The translations under genes were made by a program, and so were the position numbers. The notes beneath the pieces were generated by a model. The model did no database searches. It was given only the letters and a program-made list of their open reading frames with translations, and was not told the origin of the DNA. From an uncultured Campylobacter sp. (GTDB taxonomy: Bacteria > Campylobacterota > Campylobacteria > Campylobacterales > Campylobacteraceae), in assembly GCF_944323605.1 (NCBI RefSeq), contig NZ_CALUTC010000005.1, forward strand, positions 52,791 through 116,790: a stretch of DNA of 64,000 bases, given 5' to 3'. Numbering within the stretch: the stretch's first letter is position 1; every line of letters starts with the position of its first letter. This document shows positions 1 to 9,560 of this stretch, piece by piece.

Positions 1-384
1 TTAGTTTTATCGCATTTAGCCTTTGTTCTTAATTTTATGAAAAGCGTTTTAAAGCAAAGCCTAAGCCAATATTTTATAGACGCTGCTTTTGCACGCGGTC
101 TTAGCAAGTCAAGAATTTATTTTCACTTTGTTTTAAAGGATAGCTTATCATCTATATTAGCTTGTTTTACTTCTATGTCTGTTAGTTTTTTGATGAGTGC
201 TTATGTGATAGAGGCTGTTTTTTCTTACGAGGGGCTTGGATCTTTGCTTATACATAGCATTACATATAAGGATTATCCAGTGGTTTTGGCTCTTGTTTTA
301 TTTAACACAGCTTTTCTTTTGTGTTTAAATGCCTTACTTGAGCTTTTTTGCAAAATTATGGATAAAAGGGCTTTGTATGCGTAA
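1..384 (+). CDS. nikY: ABC transporter permease, NikB/NikY-type (5' end cut off)
   Basis: This is the C-terminal part of an inner-membrane permease. The frame is open from base 1, so the ATG at 37 is internal and the gene starts before the window. The visible 127 residues contain the EAA cytoplasmic loop (a D-A-A-x-A-R-G-L-S-K-S-R pattern) that contacts the ATPases, then hydrophobic segments around a V-I-E-A-V-F-S-Y-E-G-L-G stretch typical of the DppB/NikB family. The next permease overlaps its stop by 8 bases. With the three following genes it forms the permease/permease/ATPase/ATPase part of a nickel/peptide-type importer. In C. jejuni the equivalent nikZYXWV operon imports nickel; that specificity is inferred here, because the substrate-binding protein lies outside the window. 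Confidence 0.8.
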   Translation, partial: LVLSHLAFVLNFMKSVLKQSLSQYFIDAAFARGLSKSRIYFHFVLKDSLSSILACFTSMSVSFLMSAYVIEAVFSYEGLGSLLIHSITYKDYPVVLALVLFNTAFLLCLNALLELFCKIMDKRALYA

Positions 385-1162
385 TTTTTTCGTTTTAAGC
401 CCCTTTTTTATTTGTGTCTTGTTTGGAATTTTCTACCCCTTTATAAGCCCCTATGATATATATATAAGCGATTTATCCAGTATAAAATTAGCCCCTTCTT
501 TTAGTCATTTCTTTGGCACTGATGTTTTTGGCAGAGATCTTTTTACAAGGATAGCTTATGCCTTTAGAACATCTTTGTTTGTGGGATTTTTTGCCTCTTT
601 GTGTATATTAGCATTTGCTATATTTTACGCCTTTTTGGCAAGATTTTTTTTAAGAAATTTTTTATTGGGTATTTTAGATGCCTTTTTGGCTTTTCCCTCT
701 CTTTTGTTTATTATGCTTTTTCAAAGCTTTTTTTCAAATTCTGTTTTTGTAATGATTGTGGTTATAGCTTTAGGACATTTTGCCTTGCTTGCAAAGCTTT
801 TGGATACGCAAATTTCAAATATTATGCTTAGTGATTTTTATAAAAATGCCATTGTGCTTGGCGGCACTAAATTTACTTTGTTTGTTTATGAAATTTTACC
901 AGCTTGTTTTTCTCTTTTATCTGTTTTTTTTGTTTTAAACATAGCTCACGCTATATCTGCTGAAGCTATGCTTTCTTTTTTTGGCTTGGGTTTTGATTTG
1001 AATCAAAGTTCTTTGGGTATATTGCTTAATGATGCTTCAAAGGCTCTTTTTATAGGTGCTTGGTGGCTTGTGATTTTCCCTGTTTTATCTTTGCTTTGCT
1101 TGATTTTGCCCTTGCTCTATTTTGCGTATTTTTTACAAGATAAATTTGGAGTAAAACTTTGA
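377..1162 (+). CDS. nikX: ABC transporter permease, NikC/NikX-type
   Basis: Second integral-membrane subunit of the nickel/peptide-type ABC importer. I chose the ATG at 377, preceded by AAAAGGG and giving M-R-N-F-F-V-L, over an upstream in-frame start at 329. Near residue 40 there is the G-T-D-V-F-G-R-D-L-F-T-R signature of DppC/NikC permeases, and further on an EAA loop (A-I-V-L-G-G-T-K-F) between membrane segments. About 261 residues with five to six hydrophobic helices is normal for the family. It overlaps nikY by 8 bases, and its stop TGA overlaps the TTG start of the next gene, so the subunits are probably translationally coupled. Confidence 0.83.
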   Translation: MRNFFVLSPFFICVLFGIFYPFISPYDIYISDLSSIKLAPSFSHFFGTDVFGRDLFTRIAYAFRTSLFVGFFASLCILAFAIFYAFLARFFLRNFLLGILDAFLAFPSLLFIMLFQSFFSNSVFVMIVVIALGHFALLAKLLDTQISNIMLSDFYKNAIVLGGTKFTLFVYEILPACFSLLSVFFVLNIAHAISAEAMLSFFGLGFDLNQSSLGILLNDASKALFIGAWWLVIFPVLSLLCLILPLLYFAYFLQDKFGVKL

Positions 1163-1917
1163 TAAGTATTAAAAATTTAAATCTATGTTTTAGAGGCAAC
1201 AATCTTTTAAAAAACATAAATCTCAAAAGCGACAGCAATTTTTTAGCCGTTGTAGGCGAAAATGGCTCTTCAAAAAGTCTATTTGCAAGATCTTTTATAA
1301 GACTTTTTGACAAAGGTTTTAAATTTAGTGCTAGTGAATTTATTGTCGATGAAATCGATGTGCTAGAATTTAAAAATTTACAAAGCCTAAGAAGTAAAAT
1401 CGCTATGCTTTTTCAAGATGCAAGAGCTAGTTTTCACCCCTTACTTGACATCGGAGAGCATTTTAATATCGTTTTAAAAACACATACTAATCTTAGCAAA
1501 AAAGCTAGAAAAACACTTGCTTTTGATTTATTTGAAAGGCTAAATTTAAAAGATGCCGATAGGATTTGGCATAGTTTTCCCGCTCAATTAAGCAGTGGTA
1601 TATCGATGAGGGTGCAATTTGCCTTAGCCCTAGCCTCTAAACCAAAAGTTTTAATATGCGATGAGATAAATGCAAATTTAGATGATGAAAATGTAAGGAT
1701 AATATATGAACTTTTGAGCGAATTTAACAATGAAGGAAAAAAAATTATCTTAATAAGCCACGATTTAGAAGCTTTAAATCAATTAGCCGATGAGGTTTTG
1801 GTCTTTGAAAATGGTGCTTTGGTAGAACAAAGTAAAAAATACGACTTTTTTCAAAAGCCAAGTTCGCAATCTGCTAAAAGATTGCTAGAAATATATAAGG
1901 CTTTAAAATGCTCTTAG
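1159..1917 (+). CDS. nikW: ABC transporter ATP-binding protein, NikD/NikW-type, with altered nucleotide motifs
   Basis: Cytoplasmic ATPase of the importer, 252 residues, starting at TTG 1159 inside the stop of nikX. The Walker A segment at residues 33-40 reads G-E-N-G-S-S-K-S, with serine where the family has the third glycine. The signature motif at 144-148 reads L-S-S-G-I rather than L-S-G-G-x. The Walker B region (V-L-I-C-D-E) and the H-loop (I-S-H-D) look normal. One canonical and one weakened ATPase is a known arrangement in heterodimeric ABC systems, so this subunit may contribute a degenerate site; that is inference. Overlaps nikV by 10 bases. Confidence 0.78.
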   Translation: MISIKNLNLCFRGNNLLKNINLKSDSNFLAVVGENGSSKSLFARSFIRLFDKGFKFSASEFIVDEIDVLEFKNLQSLRSKIAMLFQDARASFHPLLDIGEHFNIVLKTHTNLSKKARKTLAFDLFERLNLKDADRIWHSFPAQLSSGISMRVQFALALASKPKVLICDEINANLDDENVRIIYELLSEFNNEGKKIILISHDLEALNQLADEVLVFENGALVEQSKKYDFFQKPSSQSAKRLLEIYKALKCS

Positions 1918-2585
1918 AAGTTAAAAATTTAGCAAAGTCTTACGAATTTAAAAAACATTTTTACCTAAAAAAAGAAAGCATAAAAGTCTTTGATAATATA
2001 AATTTAAGCTTAAATTTAGGAGAAAATTTGCTTATCAGCGGAGAAAGTGGTTCTGGAAAAACTAGTTTAGGCAAGGTGCTTTGTATGCTTGAAAGACCTA
2101 GTTTTGGTAAGGTTTTCTTTGATGGTTTAGATATTTTTTCTTTAAATTTTAAAAAACAAAGGGAGTTAAGAAAGGATTTACAATTTATATTTGCCGAACA
2201 AAAAGAGGCTTTAAACCCTTATAAAACAGCACGTTGTTTAATCAAAGACCTAGCAAGAAATTTTAAGCTAGAGCTAAGAAATTTAGATGAGATGATGAAA
2301 GAGCTTGATTTTAAAAAGAGCTTATTAGACCTTAAAGCCTACCAGTTAAGTGGTGGAGAATTAAAAAAACTTGCTTTGCTCCGTGCTTTGCTTGTAAAAC
2401 CTAAATTATTAATACTTGATGAAATAAGCTCTTCGCTTGATTTAAATTCCGCTTTTCTTATACTTTCTTGTTTAAAAAAAATACAAAAAAATACGGATAT
2501 TAGCTATATATTCATCACACATCAGGTAAAATTATTCAAAGATTTTAATGCCAAGATTCTTAATATGCAAATTAAAGGATTGTAA
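1908..2585 (+). CDS. nikV: ABC transporter ATP-binding protein, NikE/NikV-type
   Basis: Second ATPase of the nickel/peptide-type importer, 225 residues. It has canonical motifs: Walker A G-E-S-G-S-G-K-T at 45-52, signature L-S-G-G-E, Walker B L-L-I-L-D-E, and an H-loop histidine (I-T-H-Q). It begins at ATG 1908 inside the end of nikW. It lacks the long C-terminal oligopeptide-binding extension of Dpp/Opp ATPases, which agrees with a metal rather than a peptide importer. The following gene starts with no spacer. Confidence 0.8.
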   Translation: MLLEVKNLAKSYEFKKHFYLKKESIKVFDNINLSLNLGENLLISGESGSGKTSLGKVLCMLERPSFGKVFFDGLDIFSLNFKKQRELRKDLQFIFAEQKEALNPYKTARCLIKDLARNFKLELRNLDEMMKELDFKKSLLDLKAYQLSGGELKKLALLRALLVKPKLLILDEISSSLDLNSAFLILSCLKKIQKNTDISYIFITHQVKLFKDFNAKILNMQIKGL

Positions 2586-3290
2586 TTGAGACTGTGTAAA
2601 TATGAGCAAGGAAAAAAAGCACTTTGTTTTTTAGATATGCCCAGTGTAAATCATAAATTTTTATTTAAAGAGCTAAATAATGAAAAAAACTGTTATGTAT
2701 CTTGCATAAAAGATAATGCTTTTAAAGCTAAATTTTTTAAATGCGAGATAGGAGCTAGTGCCTTTGTTTTAGCTTTATTGGCAAGGCTTTGTGATAACTG
2801 CTTTGATGAGCTTGATGAGGCGTATTTGAGTGCTGAATCTTGCATAGCAGAAGAGGAGGCTTTTGATCTTTTAGACTTCTTAAAAGAAGCTGATTTTATA
2901 GTCTTTGATGAAAATTTAAAAAAACATAAAGATTACGAAAATATTAAGTTTTTTTTGTCTTTTTTAGCAAAAAAATTTAATCTAAAACTTGCGAATTCTG
3001 CAAATGAAGAAGGCGAATTTAAATGCTGTGAATTTAAGGAATTAAAAGCTTTGGATAATTATGATGGCTTGGTTGTTTTAGATAGCAAATTAGATGATAA
3101 ATTTTTACACTGTTCTAAACAGTTTCTAAATATAGCAAAGGCAAAAAATGAAGATATACTAGAATTTAAGTTAGATGGAGCGAGTTTTAAAGCCAAACTT
3201 TGTTTAAATGATGATTTACAAGGCACGGTTGCATTATTAAACATAAACAGCAAAGATTTTGCCTTTAAAAAACTAATAATAAACTCTTAA
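2586..3290 (+). CDS. Uncharacterised protein resembling the NuoF-like complex I subunit of Campylobacter
   Basis: A 234-residue cytoplasmic protein starting at TTG directly after the nikV stop. There is no signal peptide, membrane segment or recognisable catalytic motif. A central stretch (residues about 56-85, ending D-E-A-Y-L-S-A-E-S) and a C-terminal G-T-V-A-L-L-N motif followed by F-K-K-L-I-I recall the small NuoF/NuoG-like proteins of epsilonproteobacterial complex I, which accept electrons from flavodoxin rather than NADH. Position supports this: in C. jejuni nuoA-N lies between the nik operon and pflA, exactly the interval this gene occupies. No other nuo gene is present here. It may be a relic or a repurposed subunit. 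The assignment is from memory of the family and is tentative. Confidence 0.42.
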   Translation: MRLCKYEQGKKALCFLDMPSVNHKFLFKELNNEKNCYVSCIKDNAFKAKFFKCEIGASAFVLALLARLCDNCFDELDEAYLSAESCIAEEEAFDLLDFLKEADFIVFDENLKKHKDYENIKFFLSFLAKKFNLKLANSANEEGEFKCCEFKELKALDNYDGLVVLDSKLDDKFLHCSKQFLNIAKAKNEDILEFKLDGASFKAKLCLNDDLQGTVALLNINSKDFAFKKLIINS

Positions 3291-3320
3291 ATATACTTTT
3301 TGTTTGCTATAATAAAACTT

Positions 3321-5678
3321 ATGAAAAGATTTTTTTTACTTGCCTTACTTTTTTCATATGCTACTTGTTTTGAATTGCTGTTAAATACCGGCAGAGAAAA
3401 CGACCAAGCATTTGCTGTTTTGCATCTAAAAAACAAAGATAATTTTACTTGTAGAGAAGTTATAGTAGATGGTAAAAATCATTTTGAATGTAAAATTTTA
3501 GGCTTTGTGGATACAAAATTAGAAAATAAAAGTTTTGCTTTTTTTGATATAAATTTCACAAAACAAGATTTAAGTATAGATGTTAAAATAGAGCCTAAAA
3601 TGCCAGCAAGAATGTATAATATGTCCCAGGAATTATACGGCGAAAGTAAAATTTTAAATGATGTGAAAGATACAAATTCAAGCTCTTTTACCTTTGTATT
3701 TAGCAGAGAGATACCATATATAAGAACATATGATGGTTTAGAATTTGATATAGATTTTCCAGACGCTAAAAATCCAAGTCTAGGAGCTATAGATTTGGAC
3801 GCAAACCCTGTTAATGTGCCACAAAGTGCTGATATAAACACCTTTATTCGCATAAAACAAGAGTATGAAAAAGAAAACTATGCACAAGTTTTAAGCGATT
3901 CTACTAATGCGATAAATCGCTATAAAAATAGTATCTTTTTAAATGAATTTATGCTTTATAGATTAAGAGCACAAAACAAACTTTACACCTATGGCTACGA
4001 TTTTAGAAAGCAAGAAAATTTAGAAGATATGGTAGATGAGGCTAAATTTTGGACTAGAACATTTACAAGCGATCTCAATTTTCAAGAGGTGCTTTATATA
4101 ATGATGAGATCTTATATGGCTTTAGAGCAAAGGGCTAATTTAGAATATATAGTCGATATTTTAAGAAATGAACACCCAAATCACTATTTTTCCCAGTTAG
4201 CTTCTTTAGATTATGCTGATTATTTGCTTGGTTTAGGTGATATAGATAACGCAAATTCCATTTATAATCAAATTTATTATAACACAAAAGATGTTGATTT
4301 AGCGACAAGAGCGGCACTTTCTATCGCTAAAAATGCACTTAATGCCAAAGATAAAAATGCAGCCCTATCTTTAATAAACACCTCCTTAGCCGCTAATCCT
4401 GTTTATTTTAGTAAAGATGAGCAAAGAGTTTTAGAGCTTGCTAAGATGTTAGATAACGAAAAAGAGTATGAATTAAGCTCGCAGCTGTATGAGATAGTTT
4501 TTACTAATATGCAAAAAAATAGCCCTTCATACGAAGAAACACTTAGAAATTTAGCCTTAGCACTTAGCAATACAAATAAATACGAACTAGCTAAAAAATA
4601 TCTAGATAGCTATAAACAAGATTTTCAAAATAGCGAATACATAGCACTTATAAAAGAAGCTTCTGATTCTGTTTTTTTTAATATACCAGAAAATAATGCC
4701 AGTTTTTTACATCAAAAATACCAAAGTTTGATGAAAGAATATGCAAATGAAATAGCAGCAAAGGCTTTAGAAAGAGATGTAAAGCTTTATTTCAAAGAAA
4801 ACAATGACACAGCTATATTAAACTATAAAAACGAGATAGAAAAGTATAATAATCAAGAGCTTAAAAATATTTTGGAAAGAACAGCTTTAAAAGAGCTTGA
4901 AAAGAGCTTAGCGGCTGATGAATGCTTACAATCAATAGAAATATTTAAAAAGTATTCAAACTACGATATAGGACAAAAGGTTTCTAATAAAAAATCTTTA
5001 TTTGAGTGCTTCAAAAGAACAAATAATATGGCTTATGCAAAAAATTATGTAGAGCAAAATAGAGGAGATGATGATATTTACTACGATTTGCAAAAGGCAC
5101 AGTTTGAACTAGATGATAAGAATTACGCTAATGCCATAAGTCTTAGCGATTCTGTTTTAAATTCGAGGACTATAAAAAGTAAAGAGGAAGAATTTAACGC
5201 CCTTTATATAAAATTTATAGCCCAGCTAAGACAAGACGAGTATAACAATGCAATGGCTACCTTGCAGCTTTTGCAAAATTTTCCTATGAATTACAAAATG
5301 GTTGAGCTTTATCACGAGCTTGTGCTTTATAGCGTTAATAGGGGTTTAAATTTAACAGTGCTTACTTATGCACCAAAGGCTATAGATTATCAAAATTCCC
5401 AAGGGGTTAATGTTTATAGTCCTGACTTGGAATTTGCTTATTTAAACACACTTCAAAAGACAAACCAGCCTCAATTAGCCTTGACTGTTTTAAAAGACTT
5501 GTTAAAGATCAAACTAAACGCAGAAGATAGAGCTAGAGCCCTTTATACTCAAAGTGAAATTTTTGAAAGCTTAAATGATAGAAATTCACAAGTTCAAAGC
5601 TTAAAAACTTGCGTAGATATAAACGCTACTTCAAATTGGCGTGATCTATGCAGCGAAAAACTTTCTATATTAAATTAA
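3321..5678 (+). CDS. pflA: Periplasmic TPR protein PflA, flagellar motor component
   Basis: A 785-residue exported protein. The ATG at 3321 gives a clean signal peptide (M-K-R-F-F-L-L-A-L-L-F-S-Y-A, cleavage near residue 17); an upstream in-frame TTG at 3300 would spoil it. The N-terminal third looks beta-rich, and the rest is a long array of helical TPR-like repeats. Length, signal peptide, TPR content and location after the nik/nuo region match C. jejuni PflA, a periplasmic scaffold protein without which flagella assemble but do not rotate. It converges on the lolC/E-like gene with 2 bases between stops. The identification rests on architecture plus synteny; another large TPR periplasmic protein is the alternative. 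Confidence 0.72.
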   Translation: MKRFFLLALLFSYATCFELLLNTGRENDQAFAVLHLKNKDNFTCREVIVDGKNHFECKILGFVDTKLENKSFAFFDINFTKQDLSIDVKIEPKMPARMYNMSQELYGESKILNDVKDTNSSSFTFVFSREIPYIRTYDGLEFDIDFPDAKNPSLGAIDLDANPVNVPQSADINTFIRIKQEYEKENYAQVLSDSTNAINRYKNSIFLNEFMLYRLRAQNKLYTYGYDFRKQENLEDMVDEAKFWTRTFTSDLNFQEVLYIMMRSYMALEQRANLEYIVDILRNEHPNHYFSQLASLDYADYLLGLGDIDNANSIYNQIYYNTKDVDLATRAALSIAKNALNAKDKNAALSLINTSLAANPVYFSKDEQRVLELAKMLDNEKEYELSSQLYEIVFTNMQKNSPSYEETLRNLALALSNTNKYELAKKYLDSYKQDFQNSEYIALIKEASDSVFFNIPENNASFLHQKYQSLMKEYANEIAAKALERDVKLYFKENNDTAILNYKNEIEKYNNQELKNILERTALKELEKSLAADECLQSIEIFKKYSNYDIGQKVSNKKSLFECFKRTNNMAYAKNYVEQNRGDDDIYYDLQKAQFELDDKNYANAISLSDSVLNSRTIKSKEEEFNALYIKFIAQLRQDEYNNAMATLQLLQNFPMNYKMVELYHELVLYSVNRGLNLTVLTYAPKAIDYQNSQGVNVYSPDLEFAYLNTLQKTNQPQLALTVLKDLLKIKLNAEDRARALYTQSEIFESLNDRNSQVQSLKTCVDINATSNWRDLCSEKLSILN

Positions 5679-5680
5679 AC

Positions 5681-6883
5681 TCATTCGTTTCTTAGTGTAT
5701 CAAGGACATCTACTTGAGTAGCTTTTCTGGCTGGATAATACGAGCTTAAGGCTACTATCACTAAGGCACCAAATACAGTTAAGCAAAAATCCATTAGAGA
5801 TAAATCAAGAGGCACTTTGCTAGATCCATAAACATCCGCTGGTAAGCTTATGATATCAAAAGTCCTTAAAAGCCACATAGCAAAAAATGCCAAGATAATG
5901 CCTGCTATAATCCCGCTTATTCCCACTAAAGAACCAAGAGTAAAAAAGCTTGAGCGAATCTCTTTTTTTGAAGCCCCAAGTGCTAAAAGCAAGGCTATCT
6001 CACTGCGTCTATTCATAACTATCATAAGTAAAGAGCTTACTATATTTAGACTGGCTACTAAGATGATGAGCATTAAAACTATAAATAATGCTCTTTTCTC
6101 AAGTTCAAGTGCTGAAAATAAATTCGCATTATCTTCCCACCAGCCATATACTATAAAATTATCTCCTAAAAAGCTTTGAATCTTATTTAAGTCGTTCATA
6201 GCATCGTTTGAATACACATGCACTCCATTATAAATTCCATCTCTTATCCCAAGCACTTTTCTTAAGGCATTTACATCCGCATATAAAAATGCTTTGTCGT
6301 AAAAACTAAGACCTGAAGTAAAGTTAGCCTCTATATCAAATCTTTTGCTTTGAGGAATCAAAGAAAGTCCATTTGGATTAAAATTTGAAAAAATAACCGT
6401 TAGTTTATCTTTTTCTTTCAGGGCAAATTCTTTCATCAAAGATGAGCCTACTACTATTTCAAAGTTTTTTAATTCTTTATCTTTCAAAGCTTCTTTTAAT
6501 ACTTTATTCATATTTTTTTCATCTTGCGAATTTATCCCAAATAAAATTCCTCCTTCAAATTTACCATCTCCTCTTGAAATAACTTGAGTGCTTATATATG
6601 GGCTAAAACTTAGATTTGTAAAGGAATTTTTTAGAGTATCTACGAGTTCATCGTCTATTCTTTCATAAAATTTTGGAACTATGGTAAGCGGATAATTCAT
6701 CACAAAAAATCTCTCTTTGAAATCTTTAGAAAATCCATTCATTATAGCCATAGCGACAAGAAGCACACAAAGCCCTACACATACTCCTAAAAAAGCAAGT
6801 ATCATAGAAATGCTTATAAATGGTTGATCTCTGTCAAATCTCAAATACTTAAATAACAAGAATCTAACAAGGCTTTTTTTCAT
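5681..6883 (-). CDS. LolC/LolE-type ABC transporter permease (FtsX-like)
   Basis: Inner-membrane permease of 400 residues with the LolC/E layout: one membrane helix near residues 20-45, a large periplasmic MacB-like domain, and three helices near 265-290, 315-340 and 365-390 forming the FtsX domain. Motifs include M-N-R-R-S-E-I-A-L-L-L-A-L-G-A-S and, at the end, Y-P-A-R-K-A-T-Q-V-D-V-L-D-T-L-R. The family extracts lipoproteins from the inner membrane and hands them to LolA. It follows secA directly, and lolA lies just across the secA promoter, so the neighbourhood fits. Campylobacterota usually have a single LolC/E-type subunit, presumably acting as a homodimer, and the ATPase LolD is not in the window. 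Confidence 0.8.
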   Translation of the reverse strand: MKKSLVRFLLFKYLRFDRDQPFISISMILAFLGVCVGLCVLLVAMAIMNGFSKDFKERFFVMNYPLTIVPKFYERIDDELVDTLKNSFTNLSFSPYISTQVISRGDGKFEGGILFGINSQDEKNMNKVLKEALKDKELKNFEIVVGSSLMKEFALKEKDKLTVIFSNFNPNGLSLIPQSKRFDIEANFTSGLSFYDKAFLYADVNALRKVLGIRDGIYNGVHVYSNDAMNDLNKIQSFLGDNFIVYGWWEDNANLFSALELEKRALFIVLMLIILVASLNIVSSLLMIVMNRRSEIALLLALGASKKEIRSSFFTLGSLVGISGIIAGIILAFFAMWLLRTFDIISLPADVYGSSKVPLDLSLMDFCLTVFGALVIVALSSYYPARKATQVDVLDTLRNE

Positions 6884-9472
6884 TTATGCCAACAATCCTC
6901 TTTTTGGTCCGCTTTTTCCGCAGCATTCTTTGTATTTTTTACCAGAGCCGCAAGGGCAAGGTGAATTTCTAGGAACTTTTTTAGAAGTAGCTTCTACTTG
7001 TCTTGTGCTTTCTGGTTTTATGTTTTCACTAGCACTTTTTAGTAAATTTTCATTTTCTTCATTTGCTCTTTGTTCTAAATTGTCTGCATTTTTTTCATTT
7101 ATACTTAAGCTAAAAAGTAGTTTTATGCTTTCAAATTTTATTCTTTCTACTAGCTCTAAAAAAAGATTATAGCTTTCTTTTTTGTATTCTACTAAGGGGT
7201 CTTTTTGATTGTATCCTCTTAGTGAAATCCCTGTTTTTAGTATATCCATTTGATACAAATGCTCACGCCAAGCATTGTCAAGCACTTGTAAGTAAAAAAT
7301 TCTTTCTACTTTTTTTCTGTCTTCTTGGGTCAGCACAGCCATTTTTTTATCATAGCTTTCATTAAGAAAATTTTCTACCTTGCTTAAAATCTCATCTGTG
7401 CTTAAATTATTTACATCTTCATTAAATTCAAAGTTAAAATCAGAAAATATCCTTGCTTTTAGAGCTTGAATGTCAAGCTCTAAATCATCATTGCTAAGAC
7501 TTGTATCGTTGATTAAAGAAGTGCTATATTCGTTTATATTTTGAGAAATTTTGCTTCTTATATCGTAGTTTTCATCTAAGAGTTCATTTCTGTATTTGTA
7601 TATAGTTTTTCTTTGTTCGTTTGCTACATCATCATACTCAAGCAAGTGTTTTCTGCTTTCAAAATGCATACTTTCTACTTTTTTTTGTGCATTTTCAACG
7701 GCTCTTGTTACTATGCCTGATTCTATGCTTTCTCCTTCTTTTATACCGAGTCTTTGCATTATATTTTTTATTCTATCCCCACCAAAAATTCTAAGTAGAT
7801 TATCCTCTAAGCTTAGATAAAATCTACTCATTCCAGGGTCTCCTTGCCTACCAGCACGACCTCTTAGCTGATTATCTATTCGTCTGCTTTCGTGTCTTTC
7901 TGTCCCTATTATGTAAAGTCCGCCTAAATTTCTTACTTCATCATCTATTTTTATATCGACCCCGCGTCCAGCCATATTTGTAGCTATGGTTACAGCACCC
8001 TTTTTTCCGGCATCAGCTATAATCAAAGCCTCTTGCTCGTGATTCTTTGCATTTAATACGTGGTGTGCTATCCTTTCCTTAACAAGCATAGAGTGAAAAA
8101 GCTCACTGCGTTCTATACTAGCAGTTCCTATTAATACAGGCTGCCCTTTTTTATTTGCTATTTTTACCTCTTCTATGACAGCTTTAAATTTTTCATTTTG
8201 GCTTTTGTAGATTAAATCGTGTTTATCTATCCTTTTTACCGGCAAATTTGTAGGTATGGATATTACATCAAGTGAATAAATTTGTGAAAATTCGGCTGCT
8301 TCTGTTTGGGCTGTCCCTGTCATACCGGCTAATTTATCATACATTCTAAAATAGTTTTGAAAGGTTATATCTGCTAAGGTCTGACTTTCTTCTTGTATCT
8401 TAACCCCTTCTTTTGCTTCTAAAGCTTGATGAAGTCCTTCGCTAAAACGTCTGCCTTCACTTAGCCTGCCTGTAAATTCATCTACTATTACAACTTGATT
8501 ATCTCTTAAAACATAATGCACATCTTTTTCAAATAGATAGTGAGCCTTTAAAGCTTGATCTAGGTGGTGAGCTAACATAGCATTATCTAAACTGTAAAGA
8601 TTTTCTACCCCAAAAAGCTTTTCAGCTTTAGCTATACCGGCTTCTGTGATAAGTATGCTTCTGTTTTTTTCATCTACTACAAAATCCCCACTAGCCTTTT
8701 CATTTGGCATAGTAGCGGCTTCTCCTTTTTGCATTTTAGAGGCTACTTCGTTGGCTTTTATATATCCATCTAAAGTTTTGCTAGTTGGACCGCTTATTAT
8801 AAGAGGTGTTCTAGCCTCATCTATGAGTATGCTATCTACCTCATCTACTATAACAAAGCTATGTTCTCTTTGCACCTTTTCACTTGCTGAAAATTTCATA
8901 TTATCTCTTAAATAATCAAAGCCAAATTCATTGTTTGTTCCATATGTTATATCGCATTCATAGGCTGCTTTTCTGCTTTCATCTGTGCTATCGTTTGAAA
9001 GCACTGTTCCTACGCTAAAGCCTAAGAATTTATAAATTTCACCCATTTGTTCGGCATCTCTTTTAGCAAGATAATCATTTACAGTTACTACATGCACCCC
9101 TTTTTTATTCATAGCATTCAAAACGACTGCCAAAGATGCAACCAGTGTCTTTCCCTCACCAGTTTTCATTTCTGCTATTTTTCCCTCGTGCAATACCATA
9201 CCGCCTATTAATTGCACATCAAAATGACGCATATTTAAAACCCTTTTGCTAACTTCTCTAACTATAGCAAAAACATCATTTAAAACTGTATCAAGCAAAG
9301 TGTGCTGTTTTAATACCTTATCTTGCAAAAGTTTAAATTCTTTTTTAAGCTCTTCATCGCTTAATTTTTGGTATTTATTTTCTAAAAAATTTATCTCATT
9401 TACTCTTTTAAAATATTTTTTTATTTCTCTATCGTTTTTGGTTCCAAAAATACTTTTTATTATTTTTATCAT
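6884..9472 (-). CDS. secA: Protein translocase ATPase SecA
   Basis: Motor ATPase that pushes unfolded preproteins through SecYEG. About 862 residues. It shows the nucleotide-binding motif G-E-G-K-T-L-V-A, the D-E-V-D Walker B, the G-M-T-G-T-A-Q-T-E motif, and [10 protein letters not shown] with a [13 protein letters not shown] segment. The C-terminus has a zinc-binding [13 protein letters not shown] tail that binds SecB or phospholipid. I chose the ATG at 9472; the in-frame TTG one codon upstream is also possible. It is followed immediately by the LolC/E-like permease and is divergent from lolA. Confidence 0.97.
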   Translation of the reverse strand: MIKIIKSIFGTKNDREIKKYFKRVNEINFLENKYQKLSDEELKKEFKLLQDKVLKQHTLLDTVLNDVFAIVREVSKRVLNMRHFDVQLIGGMVLHEGKIAEMKTGEGKTLVASLAVVLNAMNKKGVHVVTVNDYLAKRDAEQMGEIYKFLGFSVGTVLSNDSTDESRKAAYECDITYGTNNEFGFDYLRDNMKFSASEKVQREHSFVIVDEVDSILIDEARTPLIISGPTSKTLDGYIKANEVASKMQKGEAATMPNEKASGDFVVDEKNRSILITEAGIAKAEKLFGVENLYSLDNAMLAHHLDQALKAHYLFEKDVHYVLRDNQVVIVDEFTGRLSEGRRFSEGLHQALEAKEGVKIQEESQTLADITFQNYFRMYDKLAGMTGTAQTEAAEFSQIYSLDVISIPTNLPVKRIDKHDLIYKSQNEKFKAVIEEVKIANKKGQPVLIGTASIERSELFHSMLVKERIAHHVLNAKNHEQEALIIADAGKKGAVTIATNMAGRGVDIKIDDEVRNLGGLYIIGTERHESRRIDNQLRGRAGRQGDPGMSRFYLSLEDNLLRIFGGDRIKNIMQRLGIKEGESIESGIVTRAVENAQKKVESMHFESRKHLLEYDDVANEQRKTIYKYRNELLDENYDIRSKISQNINEYSTSLINDTSLSNDDLELDIQALKARIFSDFNFEFNEDVNNLSTDEILSKVENFLNESYDKKMAVLTQEDRKKVERIFYLQVLDNAWREHLYQMDILKTGISLRGYNQKDPLVEYKKESYNLFLELVERIKFESIKLLFSLSINEKNADNLEQRANEENENLLKSASENIKPESTRQVEATSKKVPRNSPCPCGSGKKYKECCGKSGPKRGLLA

Positions 9473-9503
9473 CAAAATATCCTTTTATAATAATGAAATG
9501 CAA

Positions 9504-9509
9504 ATTATA
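9504..9509 (-). promoter_or_regulatory. Likely -10 box for secA
   Basis: On the minus strand this reads TATAAT, about 32 bases before the secA ATG, with AT-rich DNA upstream and no -35 box, as usual for Campylobacter sigma-70 promoters. Transcription would start near 9497. Confidence 0.5.
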
Positions 9510-9532
9510 ACCTTTATTTAATTAAACTTAGC

Positions 9533-9538
9533 TACAAT
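9533..9538 (+). promoter_or_regulatory. Likely -10 box for lolA-pagP
   Basis: TACAAT preceded by an AT-rich tract, 23 bases before the lolA start. The leader contains GGGAGAA as ribosome binding site. It shares the 85-base divergent spacer with the secA promoter. Confidence 0.45.
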
Positions 9539-9560
9539 AAATAAATTTTTGGGAGAATAA

